Below the pieces are notes generated by a model that saw only the letters and a program-made list of their open reading frames with translations, ran no database searches and was not told where the DNA came from. The position numbers were made by a program, and so were the translations under genes. Shown here in pieces: positions 1 to 11,037 of a stretch of DNA of 64,000 nucleotides. Origin of the DNA: Pseudoscleropodium purum (lineage: Eukaryota; Streptophyta; Bryopsida; Hypnales; Brachytheciaceae); the NCBI GenBank assembly GCA_963969395.1, contig OZ017795.1, positions 16,926,001 through 16,990,000 of the forward strand, written 5' to 3'. Position 1 is the stretch's first letter. The number at the start of each line of letters is the position of its first letter.

Positions 1-1
1 T

Positions 2-373
2 GGAGCTGAATTATCATCACTGTTCGGTGATCCTGCTTGGCCAGGCGAGTCGCTGCATGAAAGGGGGGATTTCCAAACAGTCGAGGGGCAAGATGAGGCT
101 CCCAGTTCGCCAGCACTTGGTTTGGAAAGCGTCTGTGAACAATACAAGCTACAGAGTGAAGAGTTGCAGGTGGAGTGTGAGATAAGCTTTGAGGATCATG
201 TGGAGAGCTATGACTCGCCGAAAACGGTGTTAGAAGGTCCTAGTGGACGGAACCCTTTGCATTCCAGGAAGGTTAGTGACCGAATCTCTCACCCGGGTTG
301 CAAGTTACAAAGCTATTTTGAGGAAATCTCAAACTCTTCCTATAATCTGGATGAGCGAGACGACGATATATAG
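2..373 (+). CDS. 3' end of an unidentified acidic protein (partial)
   Basis: An open frame enters from the left edge and ends at TAG 371-373, giving about 123 residues with no start inside the window. The ATG-less stretch is rich in Glu, Asp and Ser and ends in a strongly acidic tail (DERDDDI). Base composition is near 50% GC, higher than the DNA that follows, as for the other coding regions here. No domain or family motif is recognised. It is probably the last exon or C-terminal part of a larger nuclear gene, but a shorter chance frame cannot be excluded. The gene lies on the same strand as the RING gene at 1.56 kb; nothing links their functions. Confidence 0.45.
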   Translation, partial: GAELSSLFGDPAWPGESLHERGDFQTVEGQDEAPSSPALGLESVCEQYKLQSEELQVECEISFEDHVESYDSPKTVLEGPSGRNPLHSRKVSDRISHPGCKLQSYFEEISNSSYNLDERDDDI

Positions 374-1559
374 AGTACGCACCCCGCGGTTTCGGTCACT
401 TTTGTAATCACAAACAGAAAACTTTGCATATTTGGTCTTTGAGTTCCATTGACTTCGCAATTAGTTGACCACCCACATGTCTAAAAATCATCCTTTAATC
501 AATATTCAGATCCCGAGACGGAGTCTCATGAGAAACTCTCCTTCGAGGTCCTGCAGTCTCTTGAGAAACTCGGCTTCGAGGGTGTTCAAATTCCTATATA
601 CCAACCGATTGGTCTTTCCGTAAGAGTTTTTATCATGCGCTGGAAACGAAGTACCGCACGCCTCCAAAAATAAGATATCCCATTTCCAAGACTTTATTTT
701 AGATCCACCACCGACGACTTACACAGAGGTCTACTATTGAGGTTTCATATGACCGATGCAGGTCAAGTGTTGCTACCGAGACTGGAAACCACTCGGGCGA
801 AAAAAAGGACAACGACCCTGGTGTCGTAGACACAGATTTCAGAATGTATGCGATTTGAGTTTGTGCGAGAGAAAACGAAGTGGAACTGCAGTGGACTATA
901 TTGGAATTGAAAGGGACACCAACTGGTTTGTCCTGAGGTAGGATTTCATTGTCCTATACTGGTTTGCATTCACGAAAATCGTTTGCCCCTGCAGATTCAT
1001 CTGCAATACACTCTTATGAGTGATTAGATCTAGTATAAGTGTTACAGAAGTTGTATCGACATAGTTATCAAAATAGAAATGTTCCCCAAACTTAGCACCT
1101 TCTGAAACTTCAGGTGATCAGGTCCAAGCATGCCAGGCCTGGCTTTTAATACTCGTATGCACTGAGAATGCCACAATTTTAGCAGTTTGTCACACTCCAT
1201 GTTATCGAATGTGACCATGCCTTAGAAATGTATGCTTTTTCCCATCACCTTTTGACAGGAAGAGATTTCAATTGGCTACGATTGCTCAATACTTTTCTGA
1301 GTTTGTATGAATCTTTCTTCTCCAAATGCGTAAAGTGTTGCTGGCGAGTGATTTCCTGACACTCCAGATTGCGCATTACTGCTTGCAGGATTGTTTACTA
1401 CGATTAGATATGCTTTCTCCATCGGGTTATTTTCTGCGAAGTGACGATTGAAGCTGCTATCGAACTTTAATTTGAGAGTTGAAATTCATTGGAAGTGACG
1501 ATTGAAACTGTTATCAAACTTTGAGAGTTGACATTCATAACTCTGGAAGACACTCAAGC
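374..1559. other. Intergenic; short tandem duplication at its right end
   Basis: No convincing gene. The stretch behind the first gene probably holds its 3' UTR. At 1441-1541 a segment starting GTGACGATTGAA is present twice in tandem (1441 and 1495), the second copy about 8 bp shorter. It lies just upstream of the RING gene start, so it may be part of that gene's 5' UTR or promoter. Small frames such as 756-941 have no protein-like features. Confidence 0.4.
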
Positions 1560-1910
1560 ATGGACGGAAGTTCTCGTTCGACCCAATCGGGAGGTCCTAG
1601 CTACCAATCAGAGTTGGCATGCAACATCTGCTTACGCCGCATGCCCAACAGTCCTGTTGCAGCTTACTGTGGTCACGTATTCTGTTGGCCATGTCTGTAC
1701 CGATCATGGCCGCAGCAGAGTCCTGAGGTCCAAGCTGGCCCAGCAATTGCAATTACAAAGACATGCCCAGTTTGTGGAACTGCGTTGAGAGAAGGGTACA
1801 ACATCGTTCCCATCTACGGCTACGACAACGTAGCATCACCCAGGTTTAGAACTGAACGGGCAACAACCACTGGCACTACAACAGCTGCGGCTGCTCCCGA
1901 CAGTACTTAG
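1560..1910 (+). CDS. RMA-like C3HC4 RING-finger protein, short
   Basis: This 116-residue protein is probably an E3 ubiquitin ligase of the small RMA/RNF5 type, which acts at the ER membrane in plants and animals. The RING is complete: Cys21, Cys24, Cys37, His39, Cys42, Cys45, Cys69 and Cys72, with the RMA-typical CGHVFCWPCLYRSW segment and a C-terminal CPVCGTAL...IVPIYGYDN. I place the start at ATG 1560 because the frame can only be extended upstream through a TTG. RMA proteins normally end with a hydrophobic membrane anchor; here the chain stops after a Thr/Ala-rich tail (TTTGTTTAAAAPDST) with no anchor. The stop lies 8 bp before a 640-bp foldback, so the original C-terminus may have been displaced by that insertion. 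Single exon, as is usual for the family. It could be a truncated gene or pseudogene. Confidence 0.7.
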   Translation: MDGSSRSTQSGGPSYQSELACNICLRRMPNSPVAAYCGHVFCWPCLYRSWPQQSPEVQAGPAIAITKTCPVCGTALREGYNIVPIYGYDNVASPRFRTERATTTGTTTAAAAPDST

Positions 1911-1918
1911 CTTGTTTA

Positions 1919-2558
1919 CACTTAGCCCGTTTACACTCCCTGCTGGCCGGCGCAGGCGACCCGCATCTGCCTGCGGCAGGGAGTGGAAGTGGTTCCCACA
2001 TCCTGCTGGCAGGCAGAACCAGTAACCCTCCTTTAGCCCCAAATTTGTTCAATAAATCCAATTTGTAGCTTTTATAGCAAGTGGAGGTAGGTTTCCTGCC
2101 AAATCGTAGGTCCCCTGCCACTTGAAATGGACTATCACGAAACGGAGTCTTGCCTGTGCGTCGCATGTTTAGCTCTTTTAACTCAAGCCCAATTTGGGAC
2201 TCCCTGCCAGCAGGCGCAGGGAGTGTGAACAAGCTAATTCCCTGCGCCTGTTGGCAAGGAGTCCCAAATTGGGCTTGAGTTAAAAGAGCTAAACATGCGG
2301 CGCATAGACAGGACTCCGTTTCAGCAGGACTCCGTTTCGTGATAGTCAATTTCAAGTGGCAGGGGACCTACGATTTGGCAGGGAACCTACCTCCACTTGC
2401 TATAAAGGCTACAAATTGGATTTATTGGACAAATTTGGGGCTAAAGGAGGGTTACTGGTTCTGCCTGCCAGCAGGATGTGGGAACCACTTCCACTCCCTG
2501 CCGCAGGCAGATGCGGGTCGCCTGCGCCGGCCAGCAGGGAGTGTAAACGGGCTAAGTG
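1919..2558. repeat. 640-bp foldback (near-perfect inverted repeat)
   Basis: Two arms of about 305-315 bp, 1919-2224 and 2244-2558, are near-identical inverted copies separated by a spacer of about 20 bases centred near 2236. The outer ends read CACTTAGCCCGTTTACAC and its inverse GTGTAAACGGGCTAAGTG. Each arm is GC-rich at its outer and inner ends (CCCTGC and CCAGCAGG motifs) and AT-rich in the middle. The right arm has a small extra duplication of CAGGACTCCGTTTC (near 2310-2340). The 8-9 bp on either side do not match, so no target duplication is visible. It follows the RING gene stop immediately. It may be a foldback transposon or a recent inverted duplication; the high arm identity suggests a young age. 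Confidence 0.85.
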
Positions 2559-3640
2559 CCACCTCTCCCCGTCCCACTGCCACGGCGGCTGCGCCTGTTT
2601 CCAACACCCCTATCCCTCCCCTTCCCATTGCGGCTTCTTTCTACCACTACCCCTCGTCGACCCCGCTCGGTAGCAGCCAGGATTGCGGCTGCGGCTAGGT
2701 CCGCCACTAGGGCTGCGGCTGCTCCTAACACAGCCATCACTCCCCGCCCGGCTGCGGCCGCGACTGCGGTATCTTCCGACACAGACATCCCTCCGCGGCC
2801 CAAGCCTGCAAGGATTACGCAGACGCTGATCGACGCAGCGGAGCTCCTGCGCGAACTGGCGTCCACATTGGCGCATTGTTTGGTTTTGGGGCTGGCGATC
2901 GCCTGCGCCCATCTTCCTCTGCTCCACGCAACATTGGCTTGGGGGTTGCATTTCGATCTTTTCGCAGGCGACGCAACCTTCGATTGAATCTTCGGGGCAT
3001 GGACGGCAATGGCGGAATCAGGTCTGAGTCCCATCGAGCGAGAGTGGAACGTGTGCTGATTGAAATCCTGGAAGACATTGGGGCCTCACTCTCGCAGATG
3101 ATTGCCCTCTTCGATGCTCACGATGAACTTGAAGATGCTCTGAATCAAACTATTTGATCCACCTTATTAATTACATCACATTATGCAGCAAAGGAGTAGA
3201 ATTGTCATTGAAATCCATGAAATCAAAATGAAAAGATTCTATTTCTATTCAGACTCTTCCTCCTCTTGAATGCAAAGTCCATTTCGTTAAATTGGCGGTT
3301 TTCCACCACTTCGGCACTTCCTGAATGCGCAGACGGAAACGTAAATCTAAACCCGGTTTCGATTTAGAAGCTTTGTGTAGACTTCTGTCACAATTTTGAG
3401 GGCAGGATCAAGCCAATTTTACGACATCGAAGATCTGATTGATCGCATGACCCAACGTTCTCTTGCAATAAAAGATGATTTCACCAAAGAAGAGGCTGGT
3501 TCTATTCACGCCCTTCCTCTTGAATGTGTGATTGCACGACTTCACATTCTCTCATCGTCAATTTCATCAATTTTCTTAAACTGGAGCGACTCTCGCTCCA
3601 AAATTGTGAACCAAATCGAGACAAAGCTCTAAAAAGTGTC
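2559..3640 (+). other. GC-rich Ala/Pro-rich frames and two small ORFs, unassigned
   Basis: From 2559 to about 2990 the DNA is GC-rich and all three plus frames are open for a while, giving Pro/Ala/Arg-rich low-complexity peptides. The frame of 2556-2987 is Ala/Pro-rich and then has an amphipathic stretch (RITQTLIDAAELLRELAS). Two downstream frames look slightly protein-like: one ends at 3157 (ILEDIGASLSQMIALFDA helix-like stretch) and one spans about 3396-3632. They could be remnants of the C-terminal part of the RING gene or exons of another gene, but I cannot join them with good splice sites and do not assign a product. Confidence 0.25.
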
Positions 3641-3867
3641 AATTTTGTGAAACAATGACACCAATCTTTTGTGACAAACAACAACTTTGGGATCTTTCCA
3701 TGGTTCATTCAATGTAACTATATGTTTTGTGAGTTTTTATTTTTATTTTTTTTTAGTTTATGGCATAGTTGAGATTGCATCTTACACAATTGACATGGGT
3801 GATTGAAGCTTTGTCTAACAAGCTTTGTCTAACAACTCCTTGTAAACACATGAGTCAATGTTATTCA

Positions 3868-4085
3868 ATGCTCTATATGCAATTACTAAAAATGATGTTC
3901 AATACTAAAAACTAAAAATGTTGTTTGATGCTTTAAACGCAATAACTAAAAATGTTGTTCAATAGAAACTAAAAACTAAAAATGTTGTTTAATGTTCTAA
4001 ACACAATTTCAATAGAAATTAAAAACTAACAACGTTCTTCAATGCTCTAAACATATTTTCAATAGAAACTAGAAACTAGAAACTA
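3868..4085. repeat. Degenerate A-rich tandem repeat
   Basis: The unit is about 55-65 bp and contains AAAATGTTGTTCAATGCT followed by CTAAACACAATA and AAACTAAAAACT. It occurs about four times with increasing divergence. No coding potential. The rest of 3641-4490 is AT-rich intergenic DNA in which I see nothing else. Confidence 0.6.
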
Positions 4086-4493
4086 TTAGATAGAGTAGCC
4101 CCAATTTAATGAAGTTTAACTCCTATAAAACTTATACAAGTGTTAATTTATACTTCACATATAGTAGCAAAATTAAACAAAGTTTGTAAACACTCTTGTA
4201 AACATCATTAGCATGATCACAAGCATCTTGACTACTAAACCACCATCTACAAAAACACAATATAAACATCATGAGTGGAGACAAAAAGATTTTTGATGAG
4301 TATTTGAATGATTTGTCAACACCACAAGTTTACCATCATCATTCTACAAATGTGCAAAGATGTATTCATATGATAAATTTACCAAAAGAGTGCACAACTT
4401 ACTCACATGGGCTAGTCTTTTGGCATTACTGGCATCAACTATAGAATCTACTCCATATTTGATGTGTTGTCTATCTCCAAAGCAAAGATGTAT

Positions 4494-4631
4494 TTGGAGA
4501 CCTCTATTAAACAAAAAAACTTCTACTGGATTTGTAGAGGTTAATTCAATAGAGTCTTTGCTTTGGAGACCTCTATTAAACAAAAAAACTACTATTAGAT
4601 TTGTAGAGGTTAATTCAATAGAGTTATGTAT
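4494..4631. repeat. 69-bp tandem duplication across the copia LTR edge
   Basis: Copies 4494-4562 and 4563-4631 both start TTGGAGACCTCTATTAAAC and both contain the first bases of the copia LTR (TGTAGAGGTTAATTCAATAG). The unit therefore includes flanking DNA plus the LTR edge, so the duplication happened after the element inserted. It also obscures the original target-site duplication on this side. Confidence 0.75.
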
Positions 4632-4867
4632 TAAATCAAGTTTCAACCAAGATACATTTGAGATCAAATAGGGTTATTATATACATGCTTTGCATACAAC
4701 CCCACTTTTATTCTAACTACTTACCACTACTCTAATTGATTACCACTAACTAAGATGAGAGGTATTGTACAATCTTGAGCCGTTATGACCACTGCAGGAA
4801 CGGTGGTGCTTCGGTTTGATTGGATGAATGTGTATGAATGAAATGTCTAAGAGCATTAGCTCCAACA
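4602..4867 (-). repeat. copia 3' LTR
   Basis: Aligns along its length with 9759-10025; begins TGTAGAGGTTAATTC and ends CATTAGCTCCAACA on the plus strand. It has several substitutions and small indels relative to its partner, indicating an old insertion. Confidence 0.85.
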
Positions 4868-5486
4868 CCTTCCTTTGCTCGAAAAACTTTTCATTGTGGT
4901 GTTGATGAGAGTTGAAGAATGTCAAGAGTTCTAGAGCTACTTGTGAATGCCACATTGGTATGTGGTGTCTTCATTGATTAGATGTCCTTGGTAAGCGACT
5001 ATTTTTGGTGACCCAATATACTTTGCAATAGTTGATTTGGTCTGGTTCTAATCATTGTTGAGGTTGTGTAGATTCAGATACTAATAATGAACGTGTGCTT
5101 TGGAGTAATCGCCGTTTGATGGGTGTGTGAGAGACTACAGGAACTTTGCATGTTTCTATGGTGATTGGTTCATGTTGCAAAGGAAAGAACTTGGGTTGAT
5201 TGGACGGATTTCCAAGGTGCTGGTATTCAAGATGGAGACATAAGAGTCTCGAGGGAGCTAAGCATTCATGAGGCGCACCCTAATATGAACTCGGAGATTT
5301 ATTAGAGGCATTTAGTTGCATACCCAAAAGACTAGTGGGATAACCAAGCAACAAAAAGAATCCTAAGGCTCTAGATTTTAAACATATGGTTACATGAAGA
5401 ACGTTGTGGCTAAACAATTGGCAAACCCTAGAATGGGCATGGACTAGATTCAAGGCTTAGGGGTAATCCCAACTTGACATCTGTTT

Positions 5487-5813
5487 TCAGAAAAAAAATT
5501 TCAACAGTAGTGGCTTTGTGAAGAAGTCAACTAGTTGGTTTGTAGTTGGTGTATAACCTACCTGTATTTCTCTAGCTTTTGTAGCCTCTGAAACAAAGTG
5601 ATGTTGAATCTCTATATATTTCATTCTAGCATGAAGGATAGGGTTTTGAACTAATTTGATGTATGATTGGTTGTCACTTAAAAGATTGGTGGGATTGGCC
5701 ATATTGAATCCCAATTCTTGAAACAAACGTTGTAAATGCATAATGTCTTTTGCTGCATCCATAAGTACTCGATATTCAACTTCTATGGTGGAGAGTGAAA
5801 CAGTAGGTTGCAT
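5487..5813 (-). pseudogene. copia RNase H segment
   Basis: The C-terminal copia RNase H domain is clear: STIEVEYRVLMDAAKDI (usual STAEAEYRAL), LLSDNQSYIKLVQNP, HARMKYIEIQHHFV and QLVDFFTKPL. It is the longest open stretch of the element (about 108 codons). Upstream on the minus strand the frame is broken near 5815-5975 before the RT region. The acidic residues of the domain (Glu in EVEY, Asp in SDNQ) are still present. Confidence 0.8.
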
Positions 5814-6264
5814 TTTGTTGCTCCATCCAACAATTGAGTTTCCAAATTAATGCAGTATCCTTGAGATGGAACAGCGCATGTCAATGTCCATGCCCCAGTC
5901 AATGTTTGCATAGGAGTGGAGGTTGCCGTTGGAATTGGGAGACAGGAGTAAATTGTGGTCAGATGTACCACATAGGTACCGCAAGAGTCTTTTAGGTGCC
6001 TAGAACTGTGTCACTTTGGGGTCTTGCATGTAGGGAAAGATGCTATTTACAACATAACAAATATCTAGACGTGTGTGAGAGATACAAAAGAGATCCAACG
6101 AGGAATCTGAATTACTCTAGGTCTATTCTTGCAGTCTCCATTTCCTTCTAAAGGTGCACTTTGGGAATGATTGGAAGCTTGCTAGGGTTGTATTTCTCCA
6201 GTCCAAACCTTTCGAGAAGTTTGTTGATGTAGCCTCGTTGGTTTATGAAGATGCTTTAACCTGT

Positions 6265-6633
6265 CTAGGTAATCTCAACACCTAGATAGTTATTGGTTGC
6301 CCTGAAGTCCATCATTTCAAACTCCAAATGCAATTTTTGATTGAGCTCGACAACGCCTTGTTCATCATCTTCTATGATTAGGAGATCGTCGTTGTAGAAT
6401 AGGAGAATGGTTAGTTTGCCATCCCTTTTGTTAAAGTAGAGGTTGGGGTCACTCTCACTCTTTGTTAGTCCCTGTTCTTGAAGCCATATATTAATGTAGT
6501 CATACCATGCCTTGGGTGAATGCTTTAGACCGTAGAACGCTCGATTGATGTGACATACTTTCATAGAGTCCTCTGCACTTGGAAAGCCTTCTTGTATCTC
6601 CATGAGTATGTCCTTGTTGATGGTCCCGTTCAA
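6265..6633 (-). pseudogene. copia reverse transcriptase segment
   Basis: The frame encodes IQEGFPSAEDSMKVCHINRA, FYGLKHSPKAWYDYI and LLFYNDDLLIIEDD, the copia RT palm region with the catalytic Asp-Asp pair in YNDD. The preceding part of RT (6640-6850, with [23 protein letters not shown] remains) is in other frames with stops. It is disrupted and is not a functional enzyme. Confidence 0.8.
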
Positions 6634-7816
6634 GAACGTTGTAATGACATCGACTTAAGAGATGGGCCACTTGCATTTTGCAACTAAAGCTAGTATGATG
6701 AGAATTGTGGACCATCTTACCACCAATGCAAATACATCGTGGTAATCAATGCCTTCCTTTTGTTGGAAACCCCGTGCCACTAGACGAGCCTTAAATTTCT
6801 TTACTATTCCTTAGGAATCTCATTTGGCTCGAAAGATCCATTTGGTTGTAATTAGTGTCCTACCTGCAAGTCAATCAACAATGTCCCACGTTTTGTTCTT
6901 CAGTATTGATTGAATCTCACTCTCTATAGCTTTCTTCCATTCTTTATCCTTGATTGTAGTCTTGAAGTCAATTGGTTCTTCGAGAACTTTAGACAAAAGA
7001 ATCTAATAGTCTTTCATGTAGACAGAGGGAGCTTTGTTGCGTCTTGGATAGTGTCGAACTGAGGGTCCATCTTGGCGATCTATTAGGCGGGGTTTTACTC
7101 GATAAACAATAGTCAAATGTGACGACGTGTATAGTTCCAACGGGTTTTGATCAAATTGATTGATTGGGTGAGATTGATCATAGCCATTATCTAGAAAGCT
7201 AGGGTGTGTAAAGTCATCTTGGGGAAACGAGAGTGGATTCAACGTATTCAAGTCTTGGTTTGCTACTGTGTTGTATAATTCAGATCTTACAAGTACATCT
7301 ATTGGCACTAATTTTTTAATAGTTGGAGTTGTCTCGTCTAGGTAGTTGGAATTAGGAAGTACGAGAAGGTCTGAGGAAGACTCAATAGTTAGGTATTGGT
7401 AACCAACTTGGTTCTTATCAAAGATGACATTATAACTAAGAAGAATTTTCTATCTTCTTCGGTCGAATAGGTCGTAGGCTTTAGTTTCACTATTGAAGCC
7501 TAGGATTAGGCATCTCATGGATTTGCTATCTAGTTTCTTGTGATTCTCTTAGGGAATGTGGACATGGGCAATGCATTCAAAAAATTTCAGGTTTGTGATG
7601 TTAGGCACTGTACCTATATAGTAGCCTTCTAATGTCTCCATTGTTGGCACATGTTAGACTTCTATTCATGAAAAATGTGGCGTGTGCTATTGCCTCTATC
7701 CATAAGAAAGAAAGCAAGTTGGAGTGATGTGAGATACTGCGAGTCCACTCCATTATCCTACGATTTTGTCTTTCTAAGATGCCGTGTTGTTGAGGTGTAT
7801 TGGCTTATGTGAATTC

Positions 7817-8710
7817 TCACCTTGTGCCACTTTCTTTGCAAATGCTTGAAAATTCATCAGACATGTATTTGCCACCACATTTAGTGTGAAGTATTTGGAT
7901 GTTGTGTCCTATCTCATTTTCAAGTTGTTTTTTGAAAAGTAAGAATTTGGTGATTGTGTTACTTTTGTGCTTCAAAAAAAATACCCAGTTCTTGTGTGAA
8001 TAGTCATCAGTGAACACTAGAGTGTACCTAGAGCCTCCAAGTGAGGTCTGTTGCATTGGTCCCACTAAATCTAAGTGCATTTTTTTGACTTGGGAAACTC
8101 AAGCAGGTTTTTTATTTCTTTGGAAAATATTCTCTGTGTTGTAGACTACTCAGACATCATGCGCAAACTCAATTCTCTAGGCCTATCCTAGGTAGTCCAT
8201 GAACATTCCCGATTTTGGACAAAAAGTTTACTCCAATGTAGCTCAAATGTTCAAGGTGATGGTGCCATAACACTTCTTGGTCTTGATGATCTAATGCAAA
8301 TACCAATGTAAGGTTTTAAAAAGCTTAGAGTCCATTTGATCTCTCTGACTTGTAGCTACTATGTATTTGTATTCATCTATTTCCCAACAATTTTGGCTTG
8401 AGAATAGAATGTGATTGCCAGAGTCAACAATTGTACCTATGGAAATTAAATTCTCACATGCTAGGGACATGCTGAACATTTTTCAACTTTATTGCTCTAG
8501 ATTATGTTTGAACAATTGCAAAACCAACTCCTCTTACTAGATGCTATTCGCCTCCCTTGTTTTGATTTCTTGAATCTCTACACCAGAGGAGCTTAGAAAG
8601 ACATTTAACTTCTGGATATTTGATGCTATATGACTCATGGCACCGCTATCAAGGTACCAAGGGCCATTCCCCTAGTAATAATAAAGATTGTAATACTCAT
8701 AATCTAGTTG
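7817..8710 (-). pseudogene. copia protease-integrase remains
   Basis: Near 8670-8640 the minus strand encodes WYLDSGAMSHI, the copia protease active-site motif. It is followed by a 62-codon open piece (8479-8291) and then the integrase core from 8080 (HLDLVGPMQQTSLGGSRYTL, FTDDYSHKNWVFFLKHKS). Where copia integrases have the second catalytic Asp in TDNGGEY, this copy reads TKCGGKY, so that Asp is lost. Stops separate the pieces. Confidence 0.7.
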
Positions 8711-8799
8711 AAAGTCTAGAATTTCTGCAGAGTTTGCATAACTTGTGTATTTGTTGTCATTAGGTTGGTACTGTTGATAGGCTTGAGGGTTTGATGGTA

Positions 8800-9616
8800 G
8801 TCTGCAATCTCTTGTGATATGTCCAAGTTTGAAGCAATTGTAACATGTTGGAGGAGTGCGTGGTCCAAAGTTGTATCACCTTGGAAAAGCTAGGAAGCCT
8901 CATCTTCTCATTGCATGCGACCATCATCCCCCTCTTCATCTACAATTAGTGCCAAGCAACTACAAGTGAGTTTTCTAGAAGCTTGTTGCAAGCGCTTCTT
9001 TGTCCCCGAGTTGTTGTTGGCGATGCATGTGTTTGTGAGACTTTGAGATCAAACTAACACTCAACTATTCAAAGGTCATATTCGAATGCAAGTGGGTTAG
9101 TGTCTGGATGGTACTTTCTTATTATCTAGGCAATCCGTTCAGCACTATCTAATTTATGTTATTGTTAGACAATTTTTCCCCCATGCTACTCAGGTGGTTT
9201 TTTAATTCTTTGACTTTCTTGATATACTCTTCTATCAAATTACTTTCACTCATTCTCAAGGACTTAAGTTGTCTCATTAATGTCAAGATCTATGATTGAT
9301 CACTAGAGTTAAATTATTCTTACAGAGTCTTTCAAATCAAGGCCAAATCAGATAGCTCTACTACTAAATCAATCAGATTATCGGAGACTAATAGTAACAA
9401 CAATCAACACGCTAGGACCTTCTTTCTTTTGAGTTGTATTTCTATCATTGCCTCTCCATCTATAATTGCAAGAAATGTAGCAAGATTTTGTTCGTACTCA
9501 GTGATTCCCCATTGACTTTCAGCTCTCAACATCGCTCTCATCTTTAGCAACCAAACGTAATAGTTAGCGGAGCCCTTCAATTTGTCCCATTCCCTGATTA
9601 CTACACTCAAGAACAA
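8800..9616 (-). pseudogene. copia gag remains with CCHC knuckle
   Basis: The start of gag is recognisable at 9616-9404 (WDKLKGSANYYVWLLKMRAM), in the style of copia Gag. A CX2CX4HX4C knuckle (CYNCFKLGHITRDC) is encoded near 8858-8812. Between them the frame is interrupted by stops and small indels. Confidence 0.65.
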
Positions 9617-9736
9617 CGCTCAATTGAGTGTTGTCGATACTATACTCTCGTTCTAAACTTATGCCAATCCAAAGACTTGTGCAAATCAGGAGCAATGCTC
9701 AACTAATTTCCTACATGATAGGTACTCTTTATCTTT

Positions 9737-9758
9737 CAAGAATCTCACTCTAATACCA
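9737..9758 (-). other. copia primer-binding site
   Basis: Directly inside the 5' LTR the minus strand reads TGGTATTAGAGTGAGATTC. It matches the usual plant copia primer-binding site TGGTATCAGAGC, complementary to the 3' end of initiator methionine tRNA, with one change. Confidence 0.75.
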
Positions 9759-10025
9759 TGTAGAAGTTAACTCAATAGAGTTATGCATTAAATCAAGTTT
9801 CAACCAAGATACATTTGAGATCAAATAGGGTCATTATATACAAGCTTTGCACACAACCCCACTTCTTGTTGTAACTACTTACCACTACTCTAATTGATTA
9901 CCACTAACTCAAATCAAAGGTATTGTACAATCTTGAGCCATTATGACCAATGTAAGAACAATGGCACTTCAGTTTGACTGGATGAATGTGTATGAATGAG
10001 ATGTCTAAAAGCATTACTTCCTACA
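9759..10025 (-). repeat. copia 5' LTR
   Basis: Begins TGTAGAAGTTAACTC and ends ATTACTTCCTACA on the plus strand. It pairs with the LTR at 4602-4867 and lies beside the primer-binding site. Confidence 0.85.
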
Positions 10026-11031
10026 AGGCTAAATTAACAAACATGACAACTATTGGAGGTATCAAGTATGTACATTTGTAGCTTATGGAAAGGAACCAAA
10101 GTCAAGAGAATAGTTCTCATATACATTTTTTGGGTGAATGTCTAACATTTGAAGAGACCGTAGTTGATTACACCGCATACCTACATAAACATTATATAAA
10201 GAAATCAAACTATATAATTATAAACAGTTGAACATAGGCAACAAACTTACATTGTGAAAGTAATGTTCTATGGGATTGTATCTATTATATTTGATGATTA
10301 AGTGATTTTTCTCAAACATTATTGAATGGACCATAACAACCAAATTTTTCTAGTATGTACTTATAAATAAAGCATAAAAATTACTACATAGTCTAATTAC
10401 TACAAATCCAATATGAGAAGTAGCTACATTCATTATAATTGGCATTTTGCATTCTTTGCCGATTCAAGAGAAATGAATTATAAATTCAATATTCTTTAAT
10501 CCATGTTTTCTTTATATATATAATTATGATATATCAATCAATTAGATTCAAGCTGACATATTGTTTGGATCAAAATTGTTGTACCATTTATTTTGCATCA
10601 TTTTCCTCTTAGTCATGATTTTTCTATAATTTTTGTCTTTTTACTTGATTTCAATTGGGTCCATTTCATTTGTTTAAGTATTGATAGAAAGAAACACTTG
10701 TACTATCTAATGTGTTTTTAATTATTAGAAATCAATAATATTAGTACTATGCCTATATCCTGTTATGATTTTTTGGTTGAGTTAGAGAATCTAGACTATT
10801 CGTTTTCTCTTTGATTTTTAGTTGTGGTTTAGGCATATGGGTCCTCTCCTTTGTCTATGAAAATGAATAGATTTCACTTTTTATCCTTTCTTTTTTCCAA
10901 GACATATTTCGTGGATAATGATGAGTACTTTGTAGTATTGAGAATTGCATTCTAATACTATTTTGTGAATTTCTCCAAAAAAGGGGGGCCTAGTTGAAAG
11001 AATGATTTAAAAAAATAAAGCTGCTATATAC
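10026..11031. other. AT-rich intergenic DNA
   Basis: No gene, RNA gene or bounded element recognised in this stretch. Composition is strongly AT-rich and continues to 21 kb. Confidence 0.5.
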
Positions 11032-11037
11032 GGGTGA

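Larger units (their letters stand above)
4602..10025 (-). mobile_element. Ty1/copia LTR retrotransposon, both LTRs, decayed coding region
   Basis: A 5.4-kb element on the minus strand. LTRs lie at 4602-4867 (3' LTR) and 9759-10025 (5' LTR), about 266 bp each, starting TGTAGA and ending CAACA or CTACA, and differing at many positions. Inside the 5' LTR the primer-binding site reads TGGTATTAGAGTG on the minus strand, and a purine-rich tract lies beside the 3' LTR. Domain order on the minus strand is gag, CCHC knuckle, protease, integrase, RT, RNase H, which is the copia order. All frames are interrupted by stops. The 5-bp flanks (AGATT and AGGCT) do not match, as expected for an old insertion and a later duplication on the left. 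The element is non-autonomous today. Confidence 0.9.

Noticed and set aside
2339..2698. 119-codon plus frame and partner 2356-2673
   Set aside because: Mostly translation of the foldback's right arm; composition is low complexity beyond it.
4344..4671. Plus and minus frames of about 100 codons
   Set aside because: They run through the 69-bp tandem duplication and LTR edge on both strands and are artefacts of it.
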